A stretch of DNA of 10,481 nt from a bacterium (GCA_020627425.1 JAHKXX010000218.1:1-10481), one strand, 5' to 3'. Shown: positions 1-5,084, numbered from the stretch's first letter. Notes: generated by a model not told the origin, from the letters alone. A program made the numbers and translations.

Positions 1-93
1 AATAAATGGCAATAACTTATATTTATTACCTAAATATCTTCTGTTGTTAATCAATGATGTCTTATATTCATTTGTTTTAACAGCAACCGCCAT
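1..93 (-). CDS. Adenine-specific DNA methyltransferase, D12 class (N-terminal 31 codons, cut by window edge)
   Basis: Reading the minus strand from an ATG whose first base is 93, an open frame of 31 codons runs off the left edge. It contains NNRRYLGNKYKLLPFI (residues 16-31), which matches the N-terminal motif of D12-class (Dam-like) N6-adenine methyltransferases, in which a R-Y-L/I-G-x-K..LL.FI segment binds S-adenosylmethionine. Such enzymes methylate adenine within a short DNA recognition site, usually in restriction-modification or as solitary phage or element methylases. A purine-rich stretch (GGTGAGAGAA) just before the ATG can serve as ribosome binding site. The catalytic motif (D/N-PPY) lies outside the window, so intactness and specificity cannot be judged. 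The DUF4238 gene lies upstream on the same strand, about 200 bp away. The call rests on one short but characteristic motif. Confidence 0.68.
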   Translation of the reverse strand, partial: MAVAVKTNEYKTSLINNRRYLGNKYKLLPFI

Positions 94-109
94 TTCTCTC
101 ACCCAAACA

Positions 110-140
110 TATTATCATTAGCGCTACAATCCTGATAATA
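110..140. repeat. Inverted repeat in the methyltransferase 5' region
   Basis: TATTATCA (110-117) and TGATAATA (133-140) form a perfect 8-bp inverted repeat with a 15-nt spacer that itself holds the palindrome AGCGCT (120-125). It sits 17-47 bp upstream of the methyltransferase start on the minus strand. On that strand the inner arm supplies GATAAT, a possible -10 element, without a good -35. It could be an operator for a controller-type regulator or a simple hairpin. The sequence does not decide. Confidence 0.4.
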
Positions 141-144
141 AAAT

Positions 145-192
145 CATAGCAAATTGATTGTCCTATAAAAAGGACTTTGCTATGGCAATCAA
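145..192 (-). promoter_or_regulatory. Interleaved inverted repeats, possible attenuator or terminator between DUF4238 and the methyltransferase
   Basis: Three perfect complementary pairs are interleaved: CATAGCAAA (145-153) with TTTGCTATG (176-184), TTGATTG (154-160) with CAATCAA (186-192), and GTCCT (160-164) with AGGAC (171-175). The 9-bp and 7-bp pairs cross, so a transcript can form one or the other around the central 5-bp stem, or a pseudoknot. On the minus strand the 9-bp form is followed by ATTTTATT, so it could terminate DUF4238 transcription or attenuate read-through into the methyltransferase 52 bases further on. The base pairing is seen directly; the regulatory role is inferred. 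Confidence 0.45.
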
Positions 193-293
193 AAGATATA
201 CCCAACAGCATATAAAATCTCATATTAATTATATAATTTTATACGATATATGTCAAATAAAAATACTGTTACATTGACACATATAAGAGTACT

Positions 294-1193
294 TTATACT
301 TTTGATAAGTATTCTTTTGAATTTGAGTAAAGATAATTATCACAAGAATGCTTTTGAGCTTTGTTAGCTGTATGGATAAACGATTTTTCTTTCTTACTTT
401 CAATAAAGCTAATACAGCAATCCATTCTTTTTAATGCCCCAAAAAATTTTGCTGGATGATAAGCTGCAACTAATGTTTTGGGAGAAATAGGATACAAAAC
501 TACTGTGCTTTCGTTCTCTAACCCATTTTTAAATGGAGTGGCTTCTAGTGTTATAGAATTAAGTAATACCACTGGATTGTCACTGGTAATAAACAATTCA
601 TCGCCAATAATTCTATAAATGAGAAAGGATTTTGTAAGTAAGTGATTAATGTATTTAACTAAGCTTTTCTCGTTAAAGATAGTCGAAATAGCAATGTCTT
701 TAAAATAATCATCATTATTTTCAAATTGCTTAAGTTTTTCTATTTGTTCATCATTTAATGGTGAAAATCGCTCTTTGGCTTTGGCAAAAGCAATTGGTAA
801 GTTATCGTTATACAGTTTCTTTTCATATGATCGTGTATTTGTGCCTCTGAGAAATTGAAACATAATACTTAATGCCAGCTTTTCTTTTTCTTCACCGGAT
901 AAAATACAAGTTCCGTTTTGGATAAGAGCATTTTCAGCTTTAGAGCGAATTGTTTTTGTTATCGTACTTAACATAGGTTCAATTTTTGAAGCGAAGTGTT
1001 TTTCCCATATATACTTATCTTCATATTTATTAACCGTATAAAAATTCCTCTGTGCTGCAGTATCGCTAATGTTTGCTAAATAAATTTTTGATGTCCTATT
1101 TGATTTCACATATATTTTTTCGGTATTGATTTCACTCGAAAAGTTCCGTAAATAAAGTTGCGGGACGTAATGTTGCTTTTTGGGTTCGCTCAT
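294..1193 (-). CDS. DUF4238 domain-containing protein
   Basis: The 299-residue product starts MSEPKKQHYVPQLYLRNFS. K-x-x-Q/H-H-Y-V-P-x-x-Y-L-R-N-F (here residues 5-18) is the hallmark N-terminus of DUF4238, and the second usual landmark, an I-T-S-D-N-P-V segment, is at 202-208. Length is normal for the family. No signal peptide or membrane segment is apparent, so it should be cytosolic. The biochemical function of DUF4238 is not established. The gene is AT-rich compared with the chromosomal genes to the right, in keeping with horizontally acquired cargo. It is upstream of, and on the same strand as, the partial adenine methyltransferase, which suggests but does not prove a link to DNA restriction or defence. 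The start codon has only a weak Shine-Dalgarno (GGAA). A minus-strand TATAAT at 1231-1226 could be its -10, but no good -35 lies at 17 bp. Confidence 0.85.
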   Translation of the reverse strand: MSEPKKQHYVPQLYLRNFSSEINTEKIYVKSNRTSKIYLANISDTAAQRNFYTVNKYEDKYIWEKHFASKIEPMLSTITKTIRSKAENALIQNGTCILSGEEKEKLALSIMFQFLRGTNTRSYEKKLYNDNLPIAFAKAKERFSPLNDEQIEKLKQFENNDDYFKDIAISTIFNEKSLVKYINHLLTKSFLIYRIIGDELFITSDNPVVLLNSITLEATPFKNGLENESTVVLYPISPKTLVAAYHPAKFFGALKRMDCCISFIESKKEKSFIHTANKAQKHSCDNYLYSNSKEYLSKV

Positions 1194-1275
1194 ACTTTAT
1201 TCATTTCCATTCAAATAGTATTTCTATTATAACTTTACCACAATTTAGTCTTATTGGCAACCGCATTTTACGGAT

Positions 1276-1401
1276 ATTAGGGTATCCCTAAAAAGCGTGT
1301 TTTTCTCGATAGGAGTAAAAACGCACTGCTTGTAAAGTCGTGACATCATCTCTCCGTCGCAATATGTCGAACGGTTTTAATTGACAACTAAACTGTCACC
1401 G
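1276..1401 (-). repeat. Copy A of an inverted regulatory block upstream of DUF4238
   Basis: The minus strand from about 1401 down to 1276 matches the plus strand at 2014-2135. Shared landmarks, in order, are GGTGACAG, TGTCAC, ACAAGCAG, GTTTTTACTCCTAT (14 of 14 identical), AAAAACA, TTAGG, ATACC and TAA. In this copy GCGTTTTT pairs imperfectly with AAAAACACGC around an ACTCCTATCGAG loop, and TTAGGG ATA CCCTAA (1291-1277) forms a second hairpin. In both places the block lies in the 5' region of a gene and points toward it: here DUF4238, at copy B the TnpW-like gene. The outer end of this copy overlaps the outward promoter at 1381-1409. Confidence 0.6.
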
Positions 1402-1409
1402 GATATAAT
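1381..1409 (+). promoter_or_regulatory. Full-consensus sigma-A promoter
   Basis: TTGACA (1381-1386) and TATAAT (1404-1409) are separated by exactly 17 bp, so both hexamers and the spacing are ideal for the housekeeping sigma factor. Transcription would begin near 1416 and run rightward. No protein start lies within the next 280 bp except across a strong terminator hairpin, so the first product is predicted to be a short RNA or an attenuated leader for the gene at 1697. Confidence 0.8.
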
Positions 1410-1415
1410 AAAAAC

Positions 1416-1433
1416 TGTACACAGAATGTACAC
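1416..1433 (+). promoter_or_regulatory. Tandem 7-bp repeat at the transcription start, candidate operator
   Basis: TGTACAC occurs at 1416-1422 and again at 1427-1433, a centre-to-centre distance of 11 bp, about one helical turn. TGTACA is itself palindromic. The pair covers the predicted start point of the promoter at 1381-1409, the classic place for a repressor that blocks initiation. The regulator is unknown; the role is inferred from geometry. Confidence 0.5.
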
Positions 1434-1540
1434 TCACAACTGAATAATCCATAAGATTAAAGAGCTGAATAAGCAAAGATTTATCTTGCTTACACTACAA
1501 CAAGCACTTTGAATTATCAAAAAGAGGATGGAATAATTTA

Positions 1541-1627
1541 AAGTCAAGTTATATAAGGCTTCTTATACCAAGGGGATAGTTTACCCTTTTTCGTATGAGA
1601 ATGAGCCTTATTATAACTTGGCTTTTT
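1541..1627 (+). terminator. Long intrinsic terminator or attenuator hairpin
   Basis: CAAGTTATA-TAAGGCT (1545-1560) pairs with AGCCTTA-T-TATAACTTG (1604-1620), 16 bp with one bulged base, and extends outward by A-T, G-C and G-U pairs. Inside, ATAC (1565-1568) pairs with GTAT (1593-1596) and AAGGG (1570-1574) with CCCTT (1584-1588). The 3' arm is followed by GCTTTTTGTTGTGTTT. It lies between the promoter at 1381 and the gene at 1697, so it may attenuate that gene. Confidence 0.75.
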
Positions 1628-1696
1628 GTTGTGTTTAAATAATTGAAAACCGAACACAAAACAGTCACTATTGTCAGTGACGGAAAGGAAGAACTT

Positions 1697-2005
1697 ATGA
1701 CTAAAGGACAACTAATTGTTGCTATGACAGTGGGTAAAGCCAACCGCGAGGGGTATCCGAAACTTACGGAGAATCATCCTTTTTTCGGAAGGTTAAGAGC
1801 ATTTATGGTCGGGAAGCACTACTGGATGGGTACAGCTACCGATCTGATTACCGAAATGAATGACACCACTACGCCGTCTAATACGGTAACCAAATTGCTC
1901 AACAAGTTTTCTTTTGAGCTGTATTGCAGCAGCGGTATTGATGTAGTTTTTCGGCGTACTAACCGAAAAAGAATCATTGAGCTTACCAAGCGCAAGCAGC
2001 TATAA
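1697..2005 (+). CDS. Small protein resembling the C-terminal end of P4-type primase/helicase proteins
   Basis: The 102-residue product starts at the ATG at 1697, chosen because AAAGGAAG (1684-1691) is a good ribosome binding site five bases ahead. An in-frame TTG at 1643 would add 18 residues but has no such site and abuts the terminator T-run. The segment W-M-G-T-A-T-D-L (43-50), the following SNTVTKLLNK (61-70) and the basic end GIDVVFRRTNRKRIIEL (80-96) recall the winged-helix tail of P4-family primases, where a W-x-G-(T/S)-A-T-E-L motif is typical. No ATPase or primase core is present. It may be a free-standing DNA-binding protein of the element or the remnant of a larger primase. It lies between the two copies of the inverted block and downstream of the attenuator-like hairpin. 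Function is not established. Confidence 0.65.
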   Translation: MTKGQLIVAMTVGKANREGYPKLTENHPFFGRLRAFMVGKHYWMGTATDLITEMNDTTTPSNTVTKLLNKFSFELYCSSGIDVVFRRTNRKRIIELTKRKQL

Positions 2006-2013
2006 ACAGTATT

Positions 2014-2135
2014 AGGGTGACAGGTTTGTTTACGGTTTTATGAGAGAACTAAAAATCCATGTCACATCTAAACAAGCAGACTGTTTTTACTCCTATTGAA
2101 AAAAACAGTAAAAACTTAGGAATACCTAAAACCTA
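2014..2135 (+). repeat. Copy B of the inverted regulatory block, in the leader of the TnpW-like gene
   Basis: This is the partner of the block at 1276-1401, in opposite orientation. It contains GTGACA (2017-2022) with TGTCAC (2060-2065), TTGTTTA (2026-2032) with TAAACAA (2069-2075), GTTTTTAC (2083-2090) with GTAAAAAC (2108-2115), and TTAGG (2116-2120) with CCTAA (2125-2129). The first two pairs cross, so they are alternative or pseudoknotted. Where the two copies differ in the last two hairpins, the stems are largely kept, as expected for a selected structure. It begins within ten bases of the previous stop codon and ends just before the ribosome binding site of the next gene. Confidence 0.6.
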
Positions 2136-2156
2136 TAAAAAGGAAGGTGACATTTT

Positions 2157-2420
2157 ATGTTTTACACTGATGACAACGGGAACATACTCAATATTCGCAC
2201 AGAGTTAAACGACGCATTTGACGAGCTTTATGACGAACTTGACAAGATGACGCCCGAAGAAAGAATAGCTTGGTATGCAAGAGGTATGTATATCAAGCCT
2301 TTGAAGTACACGCATGAGATTGACAACACTACCTATATTGTCAGAACTCACTTCAACGAAAACGCCGACAAAACTATCTTGCAGAGAATCGAAAACAAAT
2401 TTGAAAAAGAAATAATTTAG
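2157..2420 (+). CDS. TnpW-like transposon-encoded protein
   Basis: The 87-residue product has a C-terminal segment NTTYIVRTHFNENADKTI (57-74) that matches the core of the TnpW family, small proteins of unknown function carried beside the TnpX-type recombinase in Tn4451-like and related clostridial elements. There the pattern is N-T-T-Y-x-V-x-x-H-F-x-E-x-(S/A)-x-E/K-T. The N-terminal half (about 14-40) is acidic and probably helical, making this protein longer than the usual 50-60 residues. The start is well supported by AGGAAGGTGA ending six bases before the ATG. It lies 85 bp ahead of the serine recombinase on the same strand, with a separate promoter in between. Its leader is copy B of the inverted block. 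Confidence 0.72.
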   Translation: MFYTDDNGNILNIRTELNDAFDELYDELDKMTPEERIAWYARGMYIKPLKYTHEIDNTTYIVRTHFNENADKTILQRIENKFEKEII

Positions 2421-2432
2421 CGATTTAAAGTA

Positions 2433-2461
2433 TTGAATTTAGCAGGAAGATATGTTACAAT
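2433..2461 (+). promoter_or_regulatory. Promoter of the serine recombinase gene
   Basis: TTGAAT (2433-2438) and TACAAT (2456-2461) are 17 bp apart, and the -10 is preceded by TGT, giving an extended -10. It lies 45 bp before the recombinase ATG, so recombinase can be expressed independently of the upstream TnpW-like gene. Confidence 0.65.
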
Positions 2462-2505
2462 AAGTTTATCCTACAAAGACATATCCGACTGTGGAAAGGA
2501 GCAAA

Positions 2506-4179
2506 ATGAGTAAACAGTCAGATAAAGAAAAAATTACAGCCTTATATTGCCGACTCTCCCGTGATGACGAGAATGATGGCGTATCGGGTTCAATCAAAAA
2601 TCAAACGGAGATTTTACAAAAATATGCTGCCGATAACGGCTTTAAGAACGCCAGATTATTTATAGATGACGGTTGGTCTGGCACAAACTTTGACCGCCCC
2701 GCCTTCAACGAGATTATGAAGCTCGGCGAGGAAGGCAAAATCAGCACGCTGATTGTCAAAGACCATTCCCGTCTCGGACGTAACCGCTTGGTGGTCGGAG
2801 CCTTGATGGAAGAAGAATTTGACCGAATGGGCATTCGCTATATTGCTATTATGGACAACATAGATACCAAGAACGGTATCAGCGACCTTGTACCTATGCA
2901 GGACTTATTCAATGAATGGCACGCTAAGAATACCAGCGACAAAGTTCGCAGGGTATTCAAGAGCAAAGGCGAATCGGGGAAACCGCTGACGACCAATCCA
3001 CCATATGGATATATGAAAAATCCCGACAACACAGATGAATGGATTATTGATGGACCGGCTGCCGAGATTGTCAGGCGTATATTCAAGATGTGCGTCTCAG
3101 GACTTGGACCGTCACAGATTGCTAATCAGTTAAAAGCTGATAAGGTAATGACTCCAACTGAGTATTGGGACAGCATCAGCAGGAAATCAAGTAAACCGCC
3201 TTCAAAGCCGTACAATTGGAGTCCTGCAGCAGTTTCCAATATTCTCTCAAGGCAGGAGTACTGCGGAGATACCGTCAACTTCCGAACGAAAACAAAGTCT
3301 TTCAAAAACAAGAAAATCATCAAAAATCCGACGGAAGATTGGTTTATCTTCGAAAACACGCATCCTGCCATTATCGATAGAGAAACCTTTGCAATTGTTC
3401 AACAGTTGCGCAAACACAAGCGCAGACCGACAAGGCGAGGAATCACGAGTATTTTTTCTGGAGTAATCTTCTGTGCGGATTGCAAACGCAAGTTGTACTA
3501 TCATACGGAATATCACAAGACGAATGATCCTGCGAATTTCACTTGTTCATCCTATGTGATTGATACCGATAATTGTACGGCTCATTATATCAGAGAGCGA
3601 GCGGTCAAAGAACTTGTACTTGAGAACATTCAAAGGGTGTTTTTGAATATTCAAGCGTATGAAAAGGAATTTGCACGAAAACAGATGGATTGCTATACCG
3701 ATGAAAAACGTAAGGAACTTGCTGCAAAACAACGTGAGTTGAACCGAATTAAGAAGCGTATAGAGGAAATCGACAATCTGATCATTAAAATCTACGAGGA
3801 TAATGTCAGTGGAAAGATTTCCGATGAACGCTTTACAGCATTCAGCAACAGATATGAGGCGGAACAGCAGGAGCTGAAAGCGAGAATCCCTGATCTAGAA
3901 AACTATCTTAGTTCTGAAACGAATAAGAGCGATAATCTGCAAAAGTTTATTAACAAGGTGAAAAGAATTACAAGACCGAATAAACTGACAGCAGAGCTTG
4001 TCAATGAGCTGATAGACAGAATCGAGGTTCACGCGCCGAGATATTTGGACGGTAAACGCTATCAAATGATAGACATCTACTACAAAGGTGTGGGAATCGT
4101 TAATATTCTGAGTCCTGAAGGTTTTGAGAAAAGTTTTCAAAAGAAGATGGCAAAACGCAGACAGCAAAAAACGGCATAG
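2506..4179 (+). CDS. Large serine recombinase, TnpX/TndX type, of the mobile element
   Basis: The 557-residue protein starts at the ATG at 2506, preceded by GGAAAGGAG. A GTG at 2491 lies upstream of that ribosome site and is rejected. The N-terminal resolvase domain (about 10-150) has ALYCRLSRDDE with the presumed nucleophile Ser18 and the VKDHSRLGRNR signature (84-94) bearing active-site arginines. The recombinase domain (about 160-300) has the PPYGY start (165-169). A zinc ribbon uses Cys323, Cys326, Cys347 and Cys357. A coiled coil spans roughly 398-460, and a DUF4368-type C-terminus contains YQMIDIYYKGVGIV (519-532). Length and order fit TnpX of Tn4451 and TndX of Tn5397, which excise and insert their elements at sites with a central GA dinucleotide. 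It appears complete. Such genes usually lie at one end of the element, so the right border should be within a few hundred bases downstream. Confidence 0.93.
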   Translation: MSKQSDKEKITALYCRLSRDDENDGVSGSIKNQTEILQKYAADNGFKNARLFIDDGWSGTNFDRPAFNEIMKLGEEGKISTLIVKDHSRLGRNRLVVGALMEEEFDRMGIRYIAIMDNIDTKNGISDLVPMQDLFNEWHAKNTSDKVRRVFKSKGESGKPLTTNPPYGYMKNPDNTDEWIIDGPAAEIVRRIFKMCVSGLGPSQIANQLKADKVMTPTEYWDSISRKSSKPPSKPYNWSPAAVSNILSRQEYCGDTVNFRTKTKSFKNKKIIKNPTEDWFIFENTHPAIIDRETFAIVQQLRKHKRRPTRRGITSIFSGVIFCADCKRKLYYHTEYHKTNDPANFTCSSYVIDTDNCTAHYIRERAVKELVLENIQRVFLNIQAYEKEFARKQMDCYTDEKRKELAAKQRELNRIKKRIEEIDNLIIKIYEDNVSGKISDERFTAFSNRYEAEQQELKARIPDLENYLSSETNKSDNLQKFINKVKRITRPNKLTAELVNELIDRIEVHAPRYLDGKRYQMIDIYYKGVGIVNILSPEGFEKSFQKKMAKRRQQKTA

Positions 4180-4180
4180 C

Positions 4181-4221
4181 CAAAAGCTATACCGCAATAA
4201 TCAAAATATCAAAAGCTACCG
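4181..4221. repeat. Short direct repeats next to the recombinase stop codon
   Basis: CAAAAGCTA-T-ACCG (4181-4194) recurs as CAAAAGCTACCG (4210-4221), one base shorter, starting immediately after the recombinase stop. ATAGC (4176-4180) and GCTAT (4186-4190) also make a small hairpin over the stop codon. Repeats here could be recombinase-binding subsites near the right end of the element. The cleavage point itself cannot be located without the other end. Confidence 0.35.
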
Positions 4222-4266
4222 GAGGCGCACCTTCTTTATGTAAAGTGCCCTCCGGACTGTTTTTTG
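4219..4266 (+). terminator. Intrinsic terminator after the serine recombinase
   Basis: CCGGAGG-C-GCAC-C-TT (4219-4233) pairs with AA-A-GTGC-CCTCCGG (4242-4254) with single-base bulges, followed by ACTGTTTTTT. It is the first terminator after the recombinase stop and probably ends that transcript. It may lie inside the element or in the flanking chromosome. Confidence 0.75.
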
Positions 4267-4299
4267 ATTCACCCTTTGCGGAGGGATCAGGTAAAAAGA

Positions 4300-4437
4300 G
4301 TTTCGCGCTCTGCGGAGCGCGACCAGAGGCTCTGGGTCTCGCCTGCCGGTTCGGTCGGCGCTTCTGCCTTCGGCAGAGGTGTCCGCCGGACACCCGCGCC
4401 CTCTGGACTCCGCCGCCTTTGAAAAGGCGGGCGAAAC
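4300..4437. repeat. Multi-branched GC-rich palindromic intergenic repeat
   Basis: An outer stem GTTTCGC (4300-4306) / GCGAAAC (4431-4437) encloses several strong stems: GCGCTC/GAGCGC (4305-4320), CCAGAGG/CCTCTGG (4323-4329 with 4400-4406), TCTGCC/GGCAGA (4363-4377), GGTGTCC/GGACACC (4378-4394) and CCGCCTT/AAGGCGG (4413-4430). The 4330-4362 part can add a weaker GCCG/CGGC stem. Composition is far more GC-rich than either neighbour, and no frame looks like a protein. Repeats built on CCAGAGG...CCTCTGG and a GCGAAAC edge are, as I recall, common between genes in Ruminococcus-type genomes; this is family knowledge, not shown here. It may act as a dispersed MITE-like repeat or as a bidirectional transcription stop, since T-runs follow the right edge. 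Confidence 0.6.
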
Positions 4438-4526
4438 TTTTGTGTTTTTCTTAGGTTGACAGCATTACCCTTCACCGCTCCCTTTGTAATAAAAACGTGA
4501 CCGATACTATATATTAGAAAAAGGGG

Positions 4527-4904
4527 GTGGACTTTATTTTTAGAAAAATATCATACATTATATCTGTGATGCTGATTTTTTTCGTAACAGTGTTTTTGTC
4601 TGCGTGTGAGCCGTGCAGGAATATAAGCCCCTGCAGCACACTGTGTGAAAACCGCTGGGTGCTCATGGATACCGAGGGGAAGGAGGGCGGCAGTCTCTGC
4701 TTTGACGGCGATATGATGTCACTGAGCTTTGAAAGCGGCGGCGAAAAAATATCCGTAAAAGAAAAATATATTGCCGACGATGAGAGAATAGTCATTTGCT
4801 ATGAAAACTGCCCGCAGTCAGAGCTTCACTATACCATAAAGGGCGATACCCTCAGTCTTGACTATATGAACAAGACCGTAACACTAAAAAAGAAAGGGCA
4901 ATGA
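4527..4904 (+). CDS. Small cysteine-rich lipoprotein with a lipocalin-like beta domain
   Basis: The 125-residue frame begins with positive residues (RK at 6-7), a hydrophobic stretch (8-24) and the lipobox L24-S-A-C27, so it should be lipid-anchored at the outer face of the membrane after cleavage before Cys27. The mature part carries cysteines at 27, 30, 36, 40, 58, 90 and 95. From ENRW (41-44) on it has alternating short strands ending in YTIKGDTLSLDY...VTLKKK, like small extracellular lipocalin or META-type domains of unknown ligand. The start is uncertain. The GTG at 4527 overlaps the GGGGG of the ribosome site; an ATT at 4536 would be better spaced but is a very rare start; the ATG at 4569 would lose the charged n-region. 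It lies alone between the intergenic repeat and the pullulanase, and may be chromosomal or element-borne. Confidence 0.65.
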   Translation: MDFIFRKISYIISVMLIFFVTVFLSACEPCRNISPCSTLCENRWVLMDTEGKEGGSLCFDGDMMSLSFESGGEKISVKEKYIADDERIVICYENCPQSELHYTIKGDTLSLDYMNKTVTLKKKGQ

Positions 4905-4945
4905 CGGAGAGATTTGTATTGTGCAAAACAACTAAAAAGTTAAAA

Positions 4946-4976
4946 TTTTTTTGTTAGCATAAATATAACAAAAAAA
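4946..4976. repeat. A/T-rich perfect inverted repeat upstream of the pullulanase promoter
   Basis: TTTTTTTGTTA (4946-4956) and TAACAAAAAAA (4966-4976) are perfect complements with a 9-nt spacer. It lies 42 bp after the lipoprotein stop and just upstream of the putative pullulanase -35. It could end the lipoprotein transcript, although its stem has a single G-C pair, or be an operator for the pullulanase. Confidence 0.45.
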
Positions 4977-4987
4977 CTGAAAAGCTG

Positions 4988-5016
4988 TTTATTTTATTTG
5001 ATAGAAATGTTATAAT
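4988..5016 (+). promoter_or_regulatory. Probable promoter of the pullulanase gene
   Basis: A consensus TATAAT (5011-5016) is preceded by TGT, giving an extended -10, 69 bp before the start codon. The hexamer 17 bp upstream, TTTATT (4988-4993), is a weak -35, as is common with extended -10 promoters and may leave room for activation. I see no clear catabolite-repression site. Confidence 0.55.
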
Positions 5017-5084
5017 CAACTTGTATTCAGCTATGCTGTCGCTCTGCGGCGGCAAATTCAAGGCTGAAAAAAGGAGAAAAAACT

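Larger units (their letters stand above)
1416..1630 (+). ncRNA. Candidate structured small RNA or attenuated leader, about 210 nt
   Basis: A consensus promoter defines the 5' end near 1416 and a long hairpin followed by a T-run defines the 3' end near 1627. In between, TAAGCAA-A-GAT (1470-1480) pairs with ATCTTGCTTA (1483-1492) to give a tight hairpin, followed by a purine-rich AAAGAGGATG (1521-1530). No convincing protein is encoded; the only ATG frames are two and five codons long. Two readings remain: a free-standing regulatory RNA of the mobile element, or a leader whose terminator must be overcome to express the 102-residue protein that starts at 1697. It fits no RNA family I can name. 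Confidence 0.5.

Noticed and set aside
1426..1443. Five-codon ATG frame at the predicted RNA start, considered as a leader peptide
   Set aside because: It would be leaderless, has no ribosome site and contains no run of regulatory codons.
1643..1696. TTG at 1643 as an earlier start for the 102-residue protein
   Set aside because: It lies just after the terminator T-run and lacks a ribosome site, while the ATG at 1697 has AAAGGAAG at good spacing.
1549..1743. Minus-strand open frame of 64 codons
   Set aside because: It lies over the terminator hairpin and the start of the plus-strand gene, has no ribosome site and resembles no family.
2491..2505. GTG at 2491 as start of the serine recombinase
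   Set aside because: The GGAAAGGAG ribosome site lies within these codons and serves the ATG at 2506, after which homologous-type sequence begins.
4187..4475. Overlapping open frames on both strands in the GC-rich intergenic segment
   Set aside because: They arise from palindromic repeat sequence. The translations are low-complexity basic or proline-rich and have no ribosome sites.
4456..4515. TTGACA at 4456-4461 and TTGTAA at 4484-4489 as lipoprotein promoters
   Set aside because: Neither has a good -10 at 16-18 bp. The nearest TATATT is 20 bp from the second, so no promoter is called.
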